This document shows positions 33,025 to 41,616 of a stretch of DNA of 64,000 bases, piece by piece (positions within the stretch are counted from its first letter, which is position 1; each line of letters begins with the position of its first letter). Origin of the DNA: Candidatus Saccharimonadota bacterium (GTDB taxonomy: Bacteria > Patescibacteriota > Saccharimonadia > Saccharimonadales > Saccharimonadaceae). The stretch is taken from assembly GCA_017524405.1 (NCBI GenBank), contig JAFWSJ010000018.1, positions 1 through 64,000 on the forward strand. Reading direction: 5' to 3'. Position numbers and translations under genes: made by a program. The notes under the pieces are model-generated. The model was not told the DNA's origin, ran no database searches, and saw only the letters and a list, made by a program, of their open reading frames with translations.

Positions 33025-34776
33025 TTATAGGCTGCGTAGATATTCGGCAAGCTTATCGAGCTTCACCTTCTCTTCCGAGTCGCGAAGGCGCACTGAAACC
33101 TCACCGGCCTCAGCGTCCTTCGGCCCGACAATCAAGACGCAAGGAATCTTCATCTTCGTCGCCTCGCGAATCTTCTTGCCAAGGCTCTCATTGCGATCAT
33201 CAAACGTGTAACGAATCGCACGGTGTTCGAGCGGCTCGTCAAGTTCGGTCTCATCGAGAATCTTGCGAATCTTTTCAGCGTAATCCGCAACCGAATCATT
33301 AATCGTGAGCACCCTCACCTGCTCTGGCGCCATCCAGAATGGGAACCAGCCAGCCGTATGCTCAATGAGCACGCTCATAAAGCGCTCGATCGAACCAACC
33401 AAGGCACAGTGAATCATCACCGGCGTCTTCTTGCTGCCGTCTTCGGCGGTATATTCGAGCCCAAAGCGCGTCGGCGTTGCATAATCGAGCTGCACCGTTG
33501 CAACCTGCCATTCGCGACCCAAGGCGTCAGTTGCCATGAAGTCCATCTTTGGGCCATACATCGCAGCCTCGCCAATACCAATGAAATATTCAATCTTGTG
33601 CTTGTCGGCCATTGCCTGAATCGCGCCCTGCGCCTTCTCCCACATCTCCGGCGTGCCAGTGTAACCATCACCATCATCGCGGAAGCTCAAGCGGAGCTTT
33701 AGGTTCATATCGATGCGCTTGTAAAGATCCTGCGCCGCGGCAATCAATTCGCCAAAAATCTGGCCAATCTGGTCCTCAGTGCAAAACACGTGCGAATCGT
33801 CCTGCGTAATCGAGCGAACACGGCTAAGGCCGCCGAGCTCACCCTTGCGCTCATCGCGGTAAACCATCGTCGTCTCGAGATATTTAATCGGAAGTTCCTT
33901 GTATGAGCGTGGTTGCGAAGCAAAAATCTGCGAATGATGCGGGCAGTTCACCGGCTTTAAAGCCAAGTGGTCGCCAGACTCCTGGCTTACAAACTGCAAC
34001 ATCTCTGGGAATTTCTCATAATGCCCCGAGGTCTTATAGAGGTCAACGAGCGCAATATGTGGGATACAAACCTTCTGATAGCCCGCCTTGATGCGGTAGC
34101 TCTGCGAGAAATCATTAAGAATATCGCGGAGAATCGTGCCGCGCGGAGTGAACATCGGAAGGCCCGAGCCTACGAGCTCCGAGAAGCAGAACAAATCAAG
34201 CTCTTTTCCCAGCTTGCGGTGATCGCGCGCCTTTGCTTCTTCCTGTTTCTTCACATATTCATCGAGCTCTTCCTGAGTTTCGAATGCGAGGCCATAGATA
34301 CGAGTGAGCATTTCACGCTTCTCGTCACCACGCCAGTAAGCGCCGGCAACCTTATCGAGCTTGAACGCGCCGACCTTACCGGTATCCTCAACGTGAGGCC
34401 CCTTACAAAGATCCTCAAACTCACCGAGCGTATAGAACGAAATCGTCTCCTCATCTGGCAAATCATTGATGAGCTCAGCCTTAAACTTCTGGCCGTTCTC
34501 CTCTGCCCACTTCAAAGCCTCGGTGCGAGATTTCTCGCTATAAACCATCGGCAATTTCTGCGCAATAATTTTGCGCATTTCTTTTTCGATCTTCTTCAAA
34601 TCTTCGTCGGAAACCTTTACGCCGCCGAAGTCGATATCATAATAAAAGCCATCATCAATCGCTGGGCCAACACCGAACTGCAATGTTGTTGTGCCAGCAT
34701 AAATCCTCTTTACCGCTGCAGCCATAATGTGGCTTAGCGTATGACGTTGCTTCATAACTAGTGATTCTTCTGACAT
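33025..34776 (-). CDS. thrS: threonyl-tRNA synthetase without the N-terminal TGS domain
   Basis: A 583-residue class II synthetase. The editing domain comes first (HTLSHIMAAAVKRIY, and the HGPH-like VED block), then the catalytic core with SGHYEKFPEML, NCPHHSQIF (Cys and His zinc ligands) and YRDERKGELGGLSRVRSITQDD (motif 2), then the anticodon-binding domain. Standard ThrRS is about 640 residues; the missing 60 are the TGS domain, which is dispensable in some lineages. AAAGGG precedes the ATG. Related function: tRNA-Thr(CGT) lies at 50 kb. Confidence 0.95.
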   Translation of the reverse strand: MSEESLVMKQRHTLSHIMAAAVKRIYAGTTTLQFGVGPAIDDGFYYDIDFGGVKVSDEDLKKIEKEMRKIIAQKLPMVYSEKSRTEALKWAEENGQKFKAELINDLPDEETISFYTLGEFEDLCKGPHVEDTGKVGAFKLDKVAGAYWRGDEKREMLTRIYGLAFETQEELDEYVKKQEEAKARDHRKLGKELDLFCFSELVGSGLPMFTPRGTILRDILNDFSQSYRIKAGYQKVCIPHIALVDLYKTSGHYEKFPEMLQFVSQESGDHLALKPVNCPHHSQIFASQPRSYKELPIKYLETTMVYRDERKGELGGLSRVRSITQDDSHVFCTEDQIGQIFGELIAAAQDLYKRIDMNLKLRLSFRDDGDGYTGTPEMWEKAQGAIQAMADKHKIEYFIGIGEAAMYGPKMDFMATDALGREWQVATVQLDYATPTRFGLEYTAEDGSKKTPVMIHCALVGSIERFMSVLIEHTAGWFPFWMAPEQVRVLTINDSVADYAEKIRKILDETELDEPLEHRAIRYTFDDRNESLGKKIREATKMKIPCVLIVGPKDAEAGEVSVRLRDSEEKVKLDKLAEYLRSL

Positions 34777-34860
34777 CGCTGCCCTTTCTTGATTAATTAA
34801 TACCCATATATTTTACCACATTTTCCCCTAGCAGCGATAACGTTTTTACCTTCGCGCCTA

Positions 34861-34889
34861 TTGACTTTTTAACGCGTTTGTGCTATAAT
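34861..34889 (+). promoter_or_regulatory. promoter of the 34968-36311 gene
   Basis: TTGACT (34861-34866), a 17-base spacer and TATAAT (34884-34889), giving a leader of about 70 bases with AAAGGTGG at 34951-34958. Confidence 0.75.
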
Positions 34890-34967
34890 AATCGAATAGG
34901 CGAGTTCTGCCCCATTATTTTTAATGTCGGCAGCACTTGTACTTTTAAAGAAAGGTGGTACTTATGA

Positions 34968-36311
34968 ATGAGATACCGCAACATAGACAAAATTTCTGCA
35001 GCAGCAACATGTATCAAAGATAACATGGGAAACACCGTAGAAATCCTTACCCCCAAGAACCTCAATGTAGCCAAAGCGGCTTTTATTGAGGCAGCCAAAG
35101 AACCCTTCGCTGAACAGTTCAAAAAGGAATCCGAAGGGGATATCGGTAACCCTAGCTTCCCGCTCGAGCTCAACCCTCAGTTCATCTACAACGAAGAACT
35201 TCTTCGCAAGGTGGCAGATGGTGGCGAAAAGATAGCGGAAGCGCTCGCAATAATCCAGGAGTGCGTCATACCGGAAAACCGCAGGGACGAAGCCGTCCTC
35301 GAACTTATCGAGAAGCGCGCCCGCAAAGCAATGAAAATTGCATTGGCAGCAAAATCGATTCTCGCCAAAGACGACGAGGCGACAAATAGTGCCCTGTCGA
35401 GCGTATTTAGTGCCCCGTCAAAGGAGCTTTGTGAGAAGGCGATTGATCTCTATTTTGAGAACAAAAAGTTGACGCCCGAAGACAAAGCTAAACTCAGCGT
35501 TATCAACGCGGAAATCAGAAACAAGCTGTCGAATATCACCGAAATCGGTGCCGAAAAGCTTAGTTGGTTTTTCTACAGAGCGATGCTCTACTTTGACGTT
35601 CCCCCTTGGAAAGTGAAGATATCGGACAACTGTGCAGCTATCGACGTCCGCGATATTAACGAAAGCGGTGAACCGATGATAGTCATACCGAAAGACCGTG
35701 TCGTTAACGGAGCCAAAGCCGCAGAGCTCATTTGCCACGAAATCTTCTGTCATTGGCGCGGCAGCGCTAACGGACAAAGGTTCTTCAAGGAAATTCTGCG
35801 CGGAACACCTCTGGAGCCTCTCGCGGACATCCTCGCTAAATCCCCCGATGAGACGCACTACGAGGGTGAAGCAAAAATGAGCGACGTCTGGGTAAACGGC
35901 GGATCCAGCCTCCCCGACCCTCTGACGATAGCCGTTATTGATTTTGCAAGCCACGGATTGTCGTTCGCAGATGTTGCATATCAGGTTTATAAGATCCGTC
36001 GTCAGGCAGGAGCTAGTGAAGATGCAGCATTGAAAACAGCTTGGGCAAAGACCTACCGTATTCTCAGGGGCATTACAGATGCCGCAAAGAACAAAGGCTG
36101 CTATGCGTTCACGAAGGACGCTGCTTATTTCCTCGGGTACAAGGTAGCACGTGATCATGCAGACGACGAATTATACAGGCTCTACGCTTCCATGGAGGAA
36201 GAAGAAATACCTGTTTTCGCCAGCCTCTTCCCTGAATTTGCAGCAAGCGCTCGCAGTATTCCCTTCAGAACTCTCATCGACAATGCAATCGATATTGTAT
36301 TAGAAGGCTAA
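34968..36311 (+). CDS. probable DUF1704 (MATCAP-like) zinc metallopeptidase
   Basis: A 447-residue soluble protein. LICHEIFCHWRGSANGQ contains HExxxH (H257, E258, H262), the unusual zinc motif of the DUF1704/MATCAP family rather than HExxH, and THYEGEA (E299) fits the family's third ligand in an EGLA-like motif. The N-terminal 180 residues are helical. Eukaryotic MATCAP enzymes trim tubulin tails; bacterial members have no established substrate. It stands alone on the plus strand with a strong promoter and terminator. Its codon choice seemed different to me from its neighbours, by impression only. The start at 34968 is nine bases past AAAGGTGG; an overlapping out-of-frame ATG at 34964 gives only a short peptide. 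Confidence 0.65.
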   Translation: MRYRNIDKISAAATCIKDNMGNTVEILTPKNLNVAKAAFIEAAKEPFAEQFKKESEGDIGNPSFPLELNPQFIYNEELLRKVADGGEKIAEALAIIQECVIPENRRDEAVLELIEKRARKAMKIALAAKSILAKDDEATNSALSSVFSAPSKELCEKAIDLYFENKKLTPEDKAKLSVINAEIRNKLSNITEIGAEKLSWFFYRAMLYFDVPPWKVKISDNCAAIDVRDINESGEPMIVIPKDRVVNGAKAAELICHEIFCHWRGSANGQRFFKEILRGTPLEPLADILAKSPDETHYEGEAKMSDVWVNGGSSLPDPLTIAVIDFASHGLSFADVAYQVYKIRRQAGASEDAALKTAWAKTYRILRGITDAAKNKGCYAFTKDAAYFLGYKVARDHADDELYRLYASMEEEEIPVFASLFPEFAASARSIPFRTLIDNAIDIVLEG

Positions 36312-36333
36312 CAAGGCTAGTACTACCACTTTT

Positions 36334-36369
36334 AAAAAGCTCAGCCGGGTTTTCCGACTGAGCTTTTTT
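36334..36369 (+). terminator. terminator of the metallopeptidase gene
   Basis: AAAAAGCTCAG / CTGAGCTTTTTT hairpin. Confidence 0.85.
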
Positions 36370-36388
36370 GTGCTATAATCACTCTGTT

Positions 36389-36465
36389 GGGTCGCTAGCT
36401 CAGTTGGCTAGAGCGCCTCGTTTACACCGAGGAGGTCGGGGGTTCGAGCCCCTCGCGACCCACCA
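36389..36465 (+). tRNA. tRNA-Val (anticodon TAC), CCA encoded
   Basis: A full cloverleaf: acceptor GGGTCGC/GCGACCC, anticodon loop TTTACAC, T-arm GGGGG-TTCGAGC-CCCTC, and genome-encoded CCA. A TATAAT box lies at 36374-36379. A hairpin terminator (AATATCCC/GGGATATT) follows at about 36474-36496, and then the structured element at 36523-36651 that repeats the last 18 bases of this tRNA. Confidence 0.97.
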
Positions 36466-36522
36466 AGTATTAAACAATATCCCACAGGGATATTTTTTAA
36501 TACTTCTTTGGTTCACGAGCAA

Positions 36523-36651
36523 GGGGCGAGAACCCAAAGGGTTCGTGCGAGCCAGGAGCCGAGCCAAGCAAAAATGCTTGCATTTTTATTTGCGAGGCGA
36601 CGCCAGCGAATCAAGGCTCCGCTAGGAGCCGCTGCCCCTCGCGACCCACCA
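36523..36651 (+). repeat. tRNA-associated structured element A, ending in a copy of the tRNA-Val 3' end
   Basis: Non-coding. The last 18 bases (36634-36651) repeat tRNA-Val 36448-36465 exactly, from the T-stem to CCA. GGGGC (36523-36527) can pair with GCCCC (36634-36638). Three hairpins lie between: GAACCC-AAA-GGGTTC (36530-36544), AAAAATG-CTTG-CATTTTT (36570-36587) and GGCTCC-GCTA-GGAGCC (36615-36630). GGAGCCGAGC and GCGAGGCGACGCC (36592-36604) are shared with element B at 41617. A terminator-like GCCC-GCGA-GGGC plus T run follows. Confidence 0.75.
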
Positions 36652-36668
36652 CATCAAGCCCGCGAGGG

Positions 36669-37067
36669 CTATTTTTGTACGCGGTATTTATTGACGGCGT
36701 CGGCGAGAGCCTGATGGCCGAGAACAGAACAGTGGAATTTGTGTTTTGGGAGGTTGCCAAGATAATCATCAATGTCTTTGGCGGAGATTTTTACAGCTTC
36801 GTCGAGGGTTTTGCCCTTGGCGAGCTCCGACAGCGCAGAAGTCGAGGCGATGGCCGAGGCGCAGCCGTAGGTTTTCCAGCGGACGTCCTCGATTTTGTCG
36901 TCTTTGACCTTGATATACATTTTCATCTGGTCGCCACAAATTGGGTTGCCAACGATGCCGACTGCATCAAAATCGAACTGGGATTCGTCGCCAAACAAGA
37001 AGTTGCGCGGGTTCATAAAATGGTCCTTCACGGTGTCTGAATAAATCCAATCTTGCCCTTCGTTCAT
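36669..37067 (-). CDS. iscU: IscU/NifU-type iron-sulfur cluster scaffold
   Basis: A 132-residue scaffold protein. The three cluster-binding cysteines are in NPICGDQM, KTYGCASAIAS and HKFHCSVLG, and the N-terminus YSDTVKDHFMNPRNF is typical. It accepts sulfur from the cysteine desulfurase encoded just upstream; the two genes overlap by four bases (ATGA). It passes Fe-S clusters to target proteins. Confidence 0.95.
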   Translation of the reverse strand: MNEGQDWIYSDTVKDHFMNPRNFLFGDESQFDFDAVGIVGNPICGDQMKMYIKVKDDKIEDVRWKTYGCASAIASTSALSELAKGKTLDEAVKISAKDIDDYLGNLPKHKFHCSVLGHQALADAVNKYRVQK

Positions 37068-38137
37068 TTTGTCTTCCTTTCGATAGTGCTGATTTTTTGT
37101 AGGCGGTCGATAATTCCCGGTAAAACCGCCATAACTTTGTCGATGTCTTCTTCGGTATTATCGAGACCGAAGGAAAAACGAATCGACGAATGCGCCACTT
37201 CGGCGTCGCCAGTTTTTGCCATCAGAACATGGCTCGGCTTAATGTCGCCAGAGGCGCAGGCGGAGCCAGTCGAGACAACGATACCTTCGGCGTCGAGATA
37301 AAGCTGGATAGATTCACCCTCGGCCGCCTCGAAAGAGGCGTTTAGAATGTTTGGAAGCGAATTTTTGAGGTCGGTATTGAGGCTGCTGCCCGGAATTTCC
37401 TCGAGAATACGCTGAGCTAGTTCGTCGCGCAGGGCACGGATTTTTGTATCGTAAATTTCCCAGGTTTTGTGGTCGAGAAGGTATTTTAGCGCAGCGCCAA
37501 AACCGATGATGCCGACCGTATTGTAGGTCGTACCGCGGCGTTTTTTCTCTTGATTGCCACCAATAATCAGAGGCTTGAACGGAACGCCATTCTTGACGTA
37601 GAGCGCGCCGACACCAATCGGGCCGCCAATTTTGTGCGCGCTAAAGGTTGCATAGTCCAGATCGAGCGCCTTTACGTCAATCGGGAGTTTGCCGAGCACC
37701 TGTGTGAGGTCAGAATGGACGGAACCACCCTCTTTGTGAGCCTTTTTGACGACATCGGCAATCGGCAAAAACTCGCCGATTTCATTGTTCGCCAACATAC
37801 AGGAATAGAGGGCGGGTTTTTCGTTACCACCAAGCACGCGCGCGGCCTCGATAATTGAGTGGTGCTCGAGCGGCGAAGTGATAATTTTGTGCCCTTCGAA
37901 AGTGCGAATTACGGTATTGTTTGACTCAGAGGCACCGGACGTGAAAATAATTTCGCTAGGATCAGCGTTGATGAGTTTCGCCAAAAGTTCGCGCGCTTCC
38001 TCAATCTTGTTCATCGAGAGGTGGCCCGGAGTGTGGAGTGCCGAGGCGTTCGCAAAATACCGCTGCTCTGCTTCGCGCATAGCATCAATCACCTCCGGTA
38101 AAAGTGGGCTGGTTGCCGCATAATCCAAATACACCAT
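37064..38137 (-). CDS. iscS: cysteine desulfurase
   Basis: A 357-residue PLP enzyme that takes sulfur from cysteine for Fe-S clusters and tRNA thiolation. It begins VYLDYAATSPLLPEV. The PLP lysine is in FSAHKIGGPIGVGALY, and the catalytic cysteine in STGSACASGDIKPSHVL. Together with iscU it forms a minimal two-gene system. A TATAAT box ends nine bases before the ATG, with no ribosome binding site. Confidence 0.95.
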   Translation of the reverse strand: MVYLDYAATSPLLPEVIDAMREAEQRYFANASALHTPGHLSMNKIEEARELLAKLINADPSEIIFTSGASESNNTVIRTFEGHKIITSPLEHHSIIEAARVLGGNEKPALYSCMLANNEIGEFLPIADVVKKAHKEGGSVHSDLTQVLGKLPIDVKALDLDYATFSAHKIGGPIGVGALYVKNGVPFKPLIIGGNQEKKRRGTTYNTVGIIGFGAALKYLLDHKTWEIYDTKIRALRDELAQRILEEIPGSSLNTDLKNSLPNILNASFEAAEGESIQLYLDAEGIVVSTGSACASGDIKPSHVLMAKTGDAEVAHSSIRFSFGLDNTEEDIDKVMAVLPGIIDRLQKISTIERKTK

Positions 38138-38211
38138 CGTAATCTGATTATACCCTGTTTAACCCAAGCTATCGAGAATATCGACCTGGATTATGGTTCT
38201 AACTTTGCAAA

Positions 38212-38859
38212 CTACGGCAAAAGCTCTTTCTTATCGCCATCAATTACATATACGGACGACTGGTTGAGTAGTAGTACCACATTCCCGTCGGCTTCGATAC
38301 GATTCTTATAGAGCTCCGAGGTAGCCTCGTGCTTCTCGACATCACAGTGCGGGATCATATATTCGTCAATTAGCCCGAGTCCATCAAGCTCCGCCTCGAC
38401 GCCATAAAGCCCCGGAACCGCTTCTGGTACCAAATAATCGTGGCCGTAGTAACGTAGATTCTTCGTCGTAACCATCGAACCGGCGCTGTAACCACCATAT
38501 ACAAACTTATCGCCTGCTACGCCATCTTTAATAATCTCATCCATACCACTGAGTTCCATTGCCGTCCTAAGCAAGAATACATTGCCGCCAACCGAAAAGA
38601 CCACATCGGGGCTATAACTTTCTACGTACTCCTTAAGCTCATCTGGCTTGCCGAAATAATCTCTAAGATCAAGCTCCGTCACTTCGAACCCGGCGTCGAC
38701 CAAGCAACGACTCTTTCGATATAAATAATCTGCACGCTTTTCAGAATCATAATAATCATGCGCATTTCCAATAAACAAAACCTTGCGGCCCTCGTCCGCC
38801 ATCTTCTGGAGCACATCCGCATGGTTGCCTAGTTCTTCGCTTGCTAGATATAGCCTCAT
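38212..38859 (-). CDS. peptidase E-like (family S51) serine dipeptidase
   Basis: A 215-residue protein of the class-I glutamine-amidotransferase-like fold. FSVGGNVFLLRTAM and GGYSAGSMV (nucleophile Ser) are the S51 hallmarks; IPHCDVEKHE supplies a likely histidine. Peptidase E cleaves Asp-X dipeptides; cyanophycinases are relatives. It overlaps the upstream hypothetical gene by four bases, so both belong to one operon. Confidence 0.85.
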   Translation of the reverse strand: MRLYLASEELGNHADVLQKMADEGRKVLFIGNAHDYYDSEKRADYLYRKSRCLVDAGFEVTELDLRDYFGKPDELKEYVESYSPDVVFSVGGNVFLLRTAMELSGMDEIIKDGVAGDKFVYGGYSAGSMVTTKNLRYYGHDYLVPEAVPGLYGVEAELDGLGLIDEYMIPHCDVEKHEATSELYKNRIEADGNVVLLLNQSSVYVIDGDKKELLP

Positions 38860-39809
38860 TTCACTACTCTCACTTTCTTAAAATTCTTACCATCGAGGCC
38901 AATATTTACGTCTTCAAAAACACACTCTGCATTCGCCAATTGCTTCGGCGAAAGCACCAACATTTTATAACTATCTCCATCCGCCCTCAGGGCACCTACG
39001 CCAACCCAAAACTTCGCAATCGAAGACTTTGTCGTGCCGAGCGAAATCGTCGAGCCAGACGGCAACGGCTGCGTAAAGACCAAAATCTTGTCCTCGCGGC
39101 CCTTATGATAACCGGTACCACCTTTGATCGCGAGATAAGCACTTTCTAGTTGTGCAGCCTTTTCCCGCCAGAGCGGATCGTCCGCCTGCCCTTCAGCCAA
39201 CCGCACATTTAGCTCGATTGTCGCAATATCTTTTTCGTCCACATAGGTCGGCATCGGCGTCTTCGCCAAGCTCTCGGCAAGCTTCGCCTCAAACTCATCG
39301 CGCGACGCGAATGCGCTACTTACCGGCGTAATCGTCATCTTCAAATTTGCAGGCTGGTACGCCCTTAGGTAATCCATCGCCGCCTGGTAAGAACGAATAT
39401 AAGCCTCAATCTCCTCCTGCGCATAATGGTCCATAATCTCGACTATATAATCGTCAACAAAGAAATCAAACCAAACCCCCGGCTCATAAATCTCGCAAAC
39501 CGGCTTCACGTACTTCGTGTAGTACATCAAAGAAAACAGCTCAGCAAAATCAACCTCTGGCGCCTCATCGAGTCGCCAAAGCTTATACGCACCATGCAAG
39601 AAAGTGAGATTGATCGGCTGATTGCGGCTCACGCAAAAATGCACGACATCTTTCACGTGCTGAATTAGCGTCTCGTTTGCCGAATATTTGCGGAACTTTT
39701 TAGATAAAAGCAACTGAACAATCTGCGCTTCGATATCCTCAGATTTCTGAATCCCTAACGGCTCTTTCAGCTTCCGAAGCTCGTTCTTTATGTATTGTTC
39801 TGCATTCAT
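38856..39809 (-). CDS. hypothetical protein, first gene of an operon with peptidase E
   Basis: A 317-residue soluble protein that I do not recognise. Residues 1-165 are helical and rich in aromatic and acidic residues (KYVKPVCEIYEPGVWFDFF); the C-terminal half has more beta character (GGTGYHKGREDKILVFTQ). The frame opens with a TTG at 39815, but the ATG at 39809 lies eight bases after AGGA, so the shorter form is chosen. A folded 5' leader (39823-39895) precedes it. Confidence 0.65.
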   Translation of the reverse strand: MNAEQYIKNELRKLKEPLGIQKSEDIEAQIVQLLLSKKFRKYSANETLIQHVKDVVHFCVSRNQPINLTFLHGAYKLWRLDEAPEVDFAELFSLMYYTKYVKPVCEIYEPGVWFDFFVDDYIVEIMDHYAQEEIEAYIRSYQAAMDYLRAYQPANLKMTITPVSSAFASRDEFEAKLAESLAKTPMPTYVDEKDIATIELNVRLAEGQADDPLWREKAAQLESAYLAIKGGTGYHKGREDKILVFTQPLPSGSTISLGTTKSSIAKFWVGVGALRADGDSYKMLVLSPKQLANAECVFEDVNIGLDGKNFKKVRVVK

Positions 39810-39822
39810 AATCAAAATCCTG

Positions 39823-39895
39823 GAGATGCGAGATGGGCATTACGCCACCGTAAATAGCCTTGCGAGCTATCGCCTATTCTCGGCCATCGCATCTC
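39823..39895 (-). promoter_or_regulatory. structured, cloverleaf-like 5' leader of the 38856-39809 operon
   Basis: The -10 TATAAT (39900-39905) puts the transcription start at the first base of a nine-base helix, GAGATGCGA/TCGCATCTC, that encloses hairpins GCC/GGC, ATAGC/GCTAT and GGC/GCC. The ribosome binding site AGGA follows directly after the closing helix. It resembles a tRNA in outline but lacks U33 and the T-loop. Confidence 0.5.
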
Positions 39896-39905
39896 TATTA
39901 TTATA

Positions 39906-41459
39906 TCAAATTTTGGCGTACAACTTTTTGTACTTATCGAGATTATCTTTATCATAAACCGCCGCACGGCTCATGCGAACATAGAGCGCGACGATAAGGA
40001 GCGCCTTCTTATACTCCGGCTCATACTCACCAAAGAAGTTCATATAATAATCCATACCAAGCTCCGCAAAAATATCCGTATCAGACAAAATCGCAAAATA
40101 AAAATCGTAAAGCCTATCCCCCACTACCGGCATCGGATCAATCACGCGAATCTTGCCATTAGACAACAAGAAATTATGCGTGCCAAAATCGCCATGCATC
40201 AAATACTGCTTCGGACGAGTAAAACCAATCTTTTCGACCGCTGCAAGCACCTTTTCCTGCGAAACGTCCGTAATCGTTCGATAGGCGTAATCAATCTCGT
40301 CGAGCAAAAACTCACGCCAACTCGCCTTCTCGTCATTCAAGAATCCATACTTATCATGCGGATACTCTGGGTATGACTCAACGATTGCTGCAATCTGGTT
40401 CACGGCCTCCTTCGGATCAATAAGCGAGCCGTCAAAATGCTCGCCCTCGATAAACTCAAAACATTCGTAGCCCAAGCTCTCATTCGAACACAAAAGTTTT
40501 TGGAAAACACCCTCCGGCACGCGCGACAAAAACTCCTTCTGCGTCCGCACCGTCATAGCATCCGCCATCTTGACGAGATATTTCCCGCCCAGGCCAAACA
40601 CCGTCGCATCAGTCGCCCCATCAGAATAGAACGTCGGGGCCAAATCGCGCACACGGCAACCAAGTTGTCGCTCAATATCGCGAATTACAACCATTTGCTC
40701 GGCATTAAACTGGCTCATTAGCCTGTCGATCAAATCTGCCACCGAATCAGCACGATGTTCCTCGTCGAATTCTTCCACAAAGAACGACGCGGCGCTGCTC
40801 ATCACATAGCCGTCAAATTCCTTCAACATCACGATATCATTATTACCATCGCCGACCGCGACCGCATGCTCGCTCTCATGCATCGCCGCCAAGCGCTCGA
40901 GCGCGCGCTCTTTGCCGGCGTTACTAGCCGCAACATCAAGCAAGCAGACGAAGTCTCCATCCGGCTCAAAATTTATGAGCGCCAACGCCGCATGATGCCC
41001 AGTATAGAACTTCAGGTCAGGATATCTCTCGGAGAGTTCCTTCTCCGTCCTCTCCATCAACTCGTCATCGTCGAACCAAATGCGCACCTTCGTCTGCGCA
41101 CCCGACAGCTCGTCATATTCCTCGCAGTTCTTATAAAAAGTGTAGCCAACATGGTGCCCCGACGACCTGCTATCAACATACTCGACAACTTCTTTCGCAA
41201 CTTCTTCCGGGAATGTGCACTCAAAAAGTACCTTCCTATCCTTGTCTAGACAAGCCGCACCGTTATCCACTACAACATAGTCAATGTAATCCCAAAAATC
41301 CGGAAAATCTTCTGTCAAACTCGGAACACTACGACCAGTCGAAATCACAAAAAGATTTCCAGCCTCACGAAAACGCTTCACGGCCTCCAGATTCCGCTCG
41401 AAATCACCGGGAATTTCCTCTCGGCTCAAAGTGCCATCAAAATCACAGAACAAAATCAT
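39906..41459 (-). CDS. fusion of a HAD phosphatase (Cof-like) and an aminoglycoside-phosphotransferase-like kinase
   Basis: A 517-residue bifunctional protein. Residues 1-245 form a Cof-type HAD phosphatase: ILFCDFDGTLS (nucleophile Asp), VISTGRS (motif II), and AVGDGNNDIVML (motif IV). Residues 255-517 are a small-molecule kinase of the APH/choline-kinase fold: LMHGDFGTHNFLL (catalytic loop) and IRVIDPMPVVGD (metal Asp). Possible substrates are sugars, choline-like compounds or phosphorylated nucleosides; none can be inferred safely. Leaderless start: TATAAT ends six bases before the ATG, back to back with the tRNA-Ala promoter. Confidence 0.85.
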   Translation of the reverse strand: MILFCDFDGTLSREEIPGDFERNLEAVKRFREAGNLFVISTGRSVPSLTEDFPDFWDYIDYVVVDNGAACLDKDRKVLFECTFPEEVAKEVVEYVDSRSSGHHVGYTFYKNCEEYDELSGAQTKVRIWFDDDELMERTEKELSERYPDLKFYTGHHAALALINFEPDGDFVCLLDVAASNAGKERALERLAAMHESEHAVAVGDGNNDIVMLKEFDGYVMSSAASFFVEEFDEEHRADSVADLIDRLMSQFNAEQMVVIRDIERQLGCRVRDLAPTFYSDGATDATVFGLGGKYLVKMADAMTVRTQKEFLSRVPEGVFQKLLCSNESLGYECFEFIEGEHFDGSLIDPKEAVNQIAAIVESYPEYPHDKYGFLNDEKASWREFLLDEIDYAYRTITDVSQEKVLAAVEKIGFTRPKQYLMHGDFGTHNFLLSNGKIRVIDPMPVVGDRLYDFYFAILSDTDIFAELGMDYYMNFFGEYEPEYKKALLIVALYVRMSRAAVYDKDNLDKYKKLYAKI

Positions 41460-41477
41460 GCATCTATTATACTATGG

Positions 41478-41483
41478 TATAAT
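41478..41483 (+). promoter_or_regulatory. -10 box of tRNA-Ala, divergent from the HAD-kinase gene
   Basis: TATAAT at 41478-41483 on the plus strand; the minus-strand TATAAT of the neighbouring gene is at 41467-41472, only five bases away. Confidence 0.6.
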
Positions 41484-41496
41484 AATACCTAGCCAT

Positions 41497-41572
41497 GGGG
41501 TGTTAGCTCAGTTGGTAGAGCGATTGGTTCGCAATCAATAGGTCAGGAGTTCGAATCTCCTACACTCCACCA
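41497..41572 (+). tRNA. tRNA-Ala (anticodon CGC), CCA encoded
   Basis: Acceptor GGGGTGT/ACACTCC with the G3-U70 pair that specifies alanine, anticodon loop TTCGCAA, T-arm AGGAG-TTCGAAT-CTCCT, and encoded CCA. The terminator ATGACC-GTAA-GGTCAT plus T run follows (about 41584-41607). The 21 bases at its end are copied at 41737-41757. Confidence 0.97.
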
Positions 41573-41616
41573 TTCAACGAAAAGATGACCGTAAGGTCAT
41601 ATTTTTGTTGAACTAT

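Noticed and set aside
39823-39895. a tRNA gene on the minus strand
   Set aside because: The acceptor-like helix and arms are present, but the anticodon loop lacks U33 and the T-arm lacks TTC; it is directly followed by a ribosome binding site and gene.
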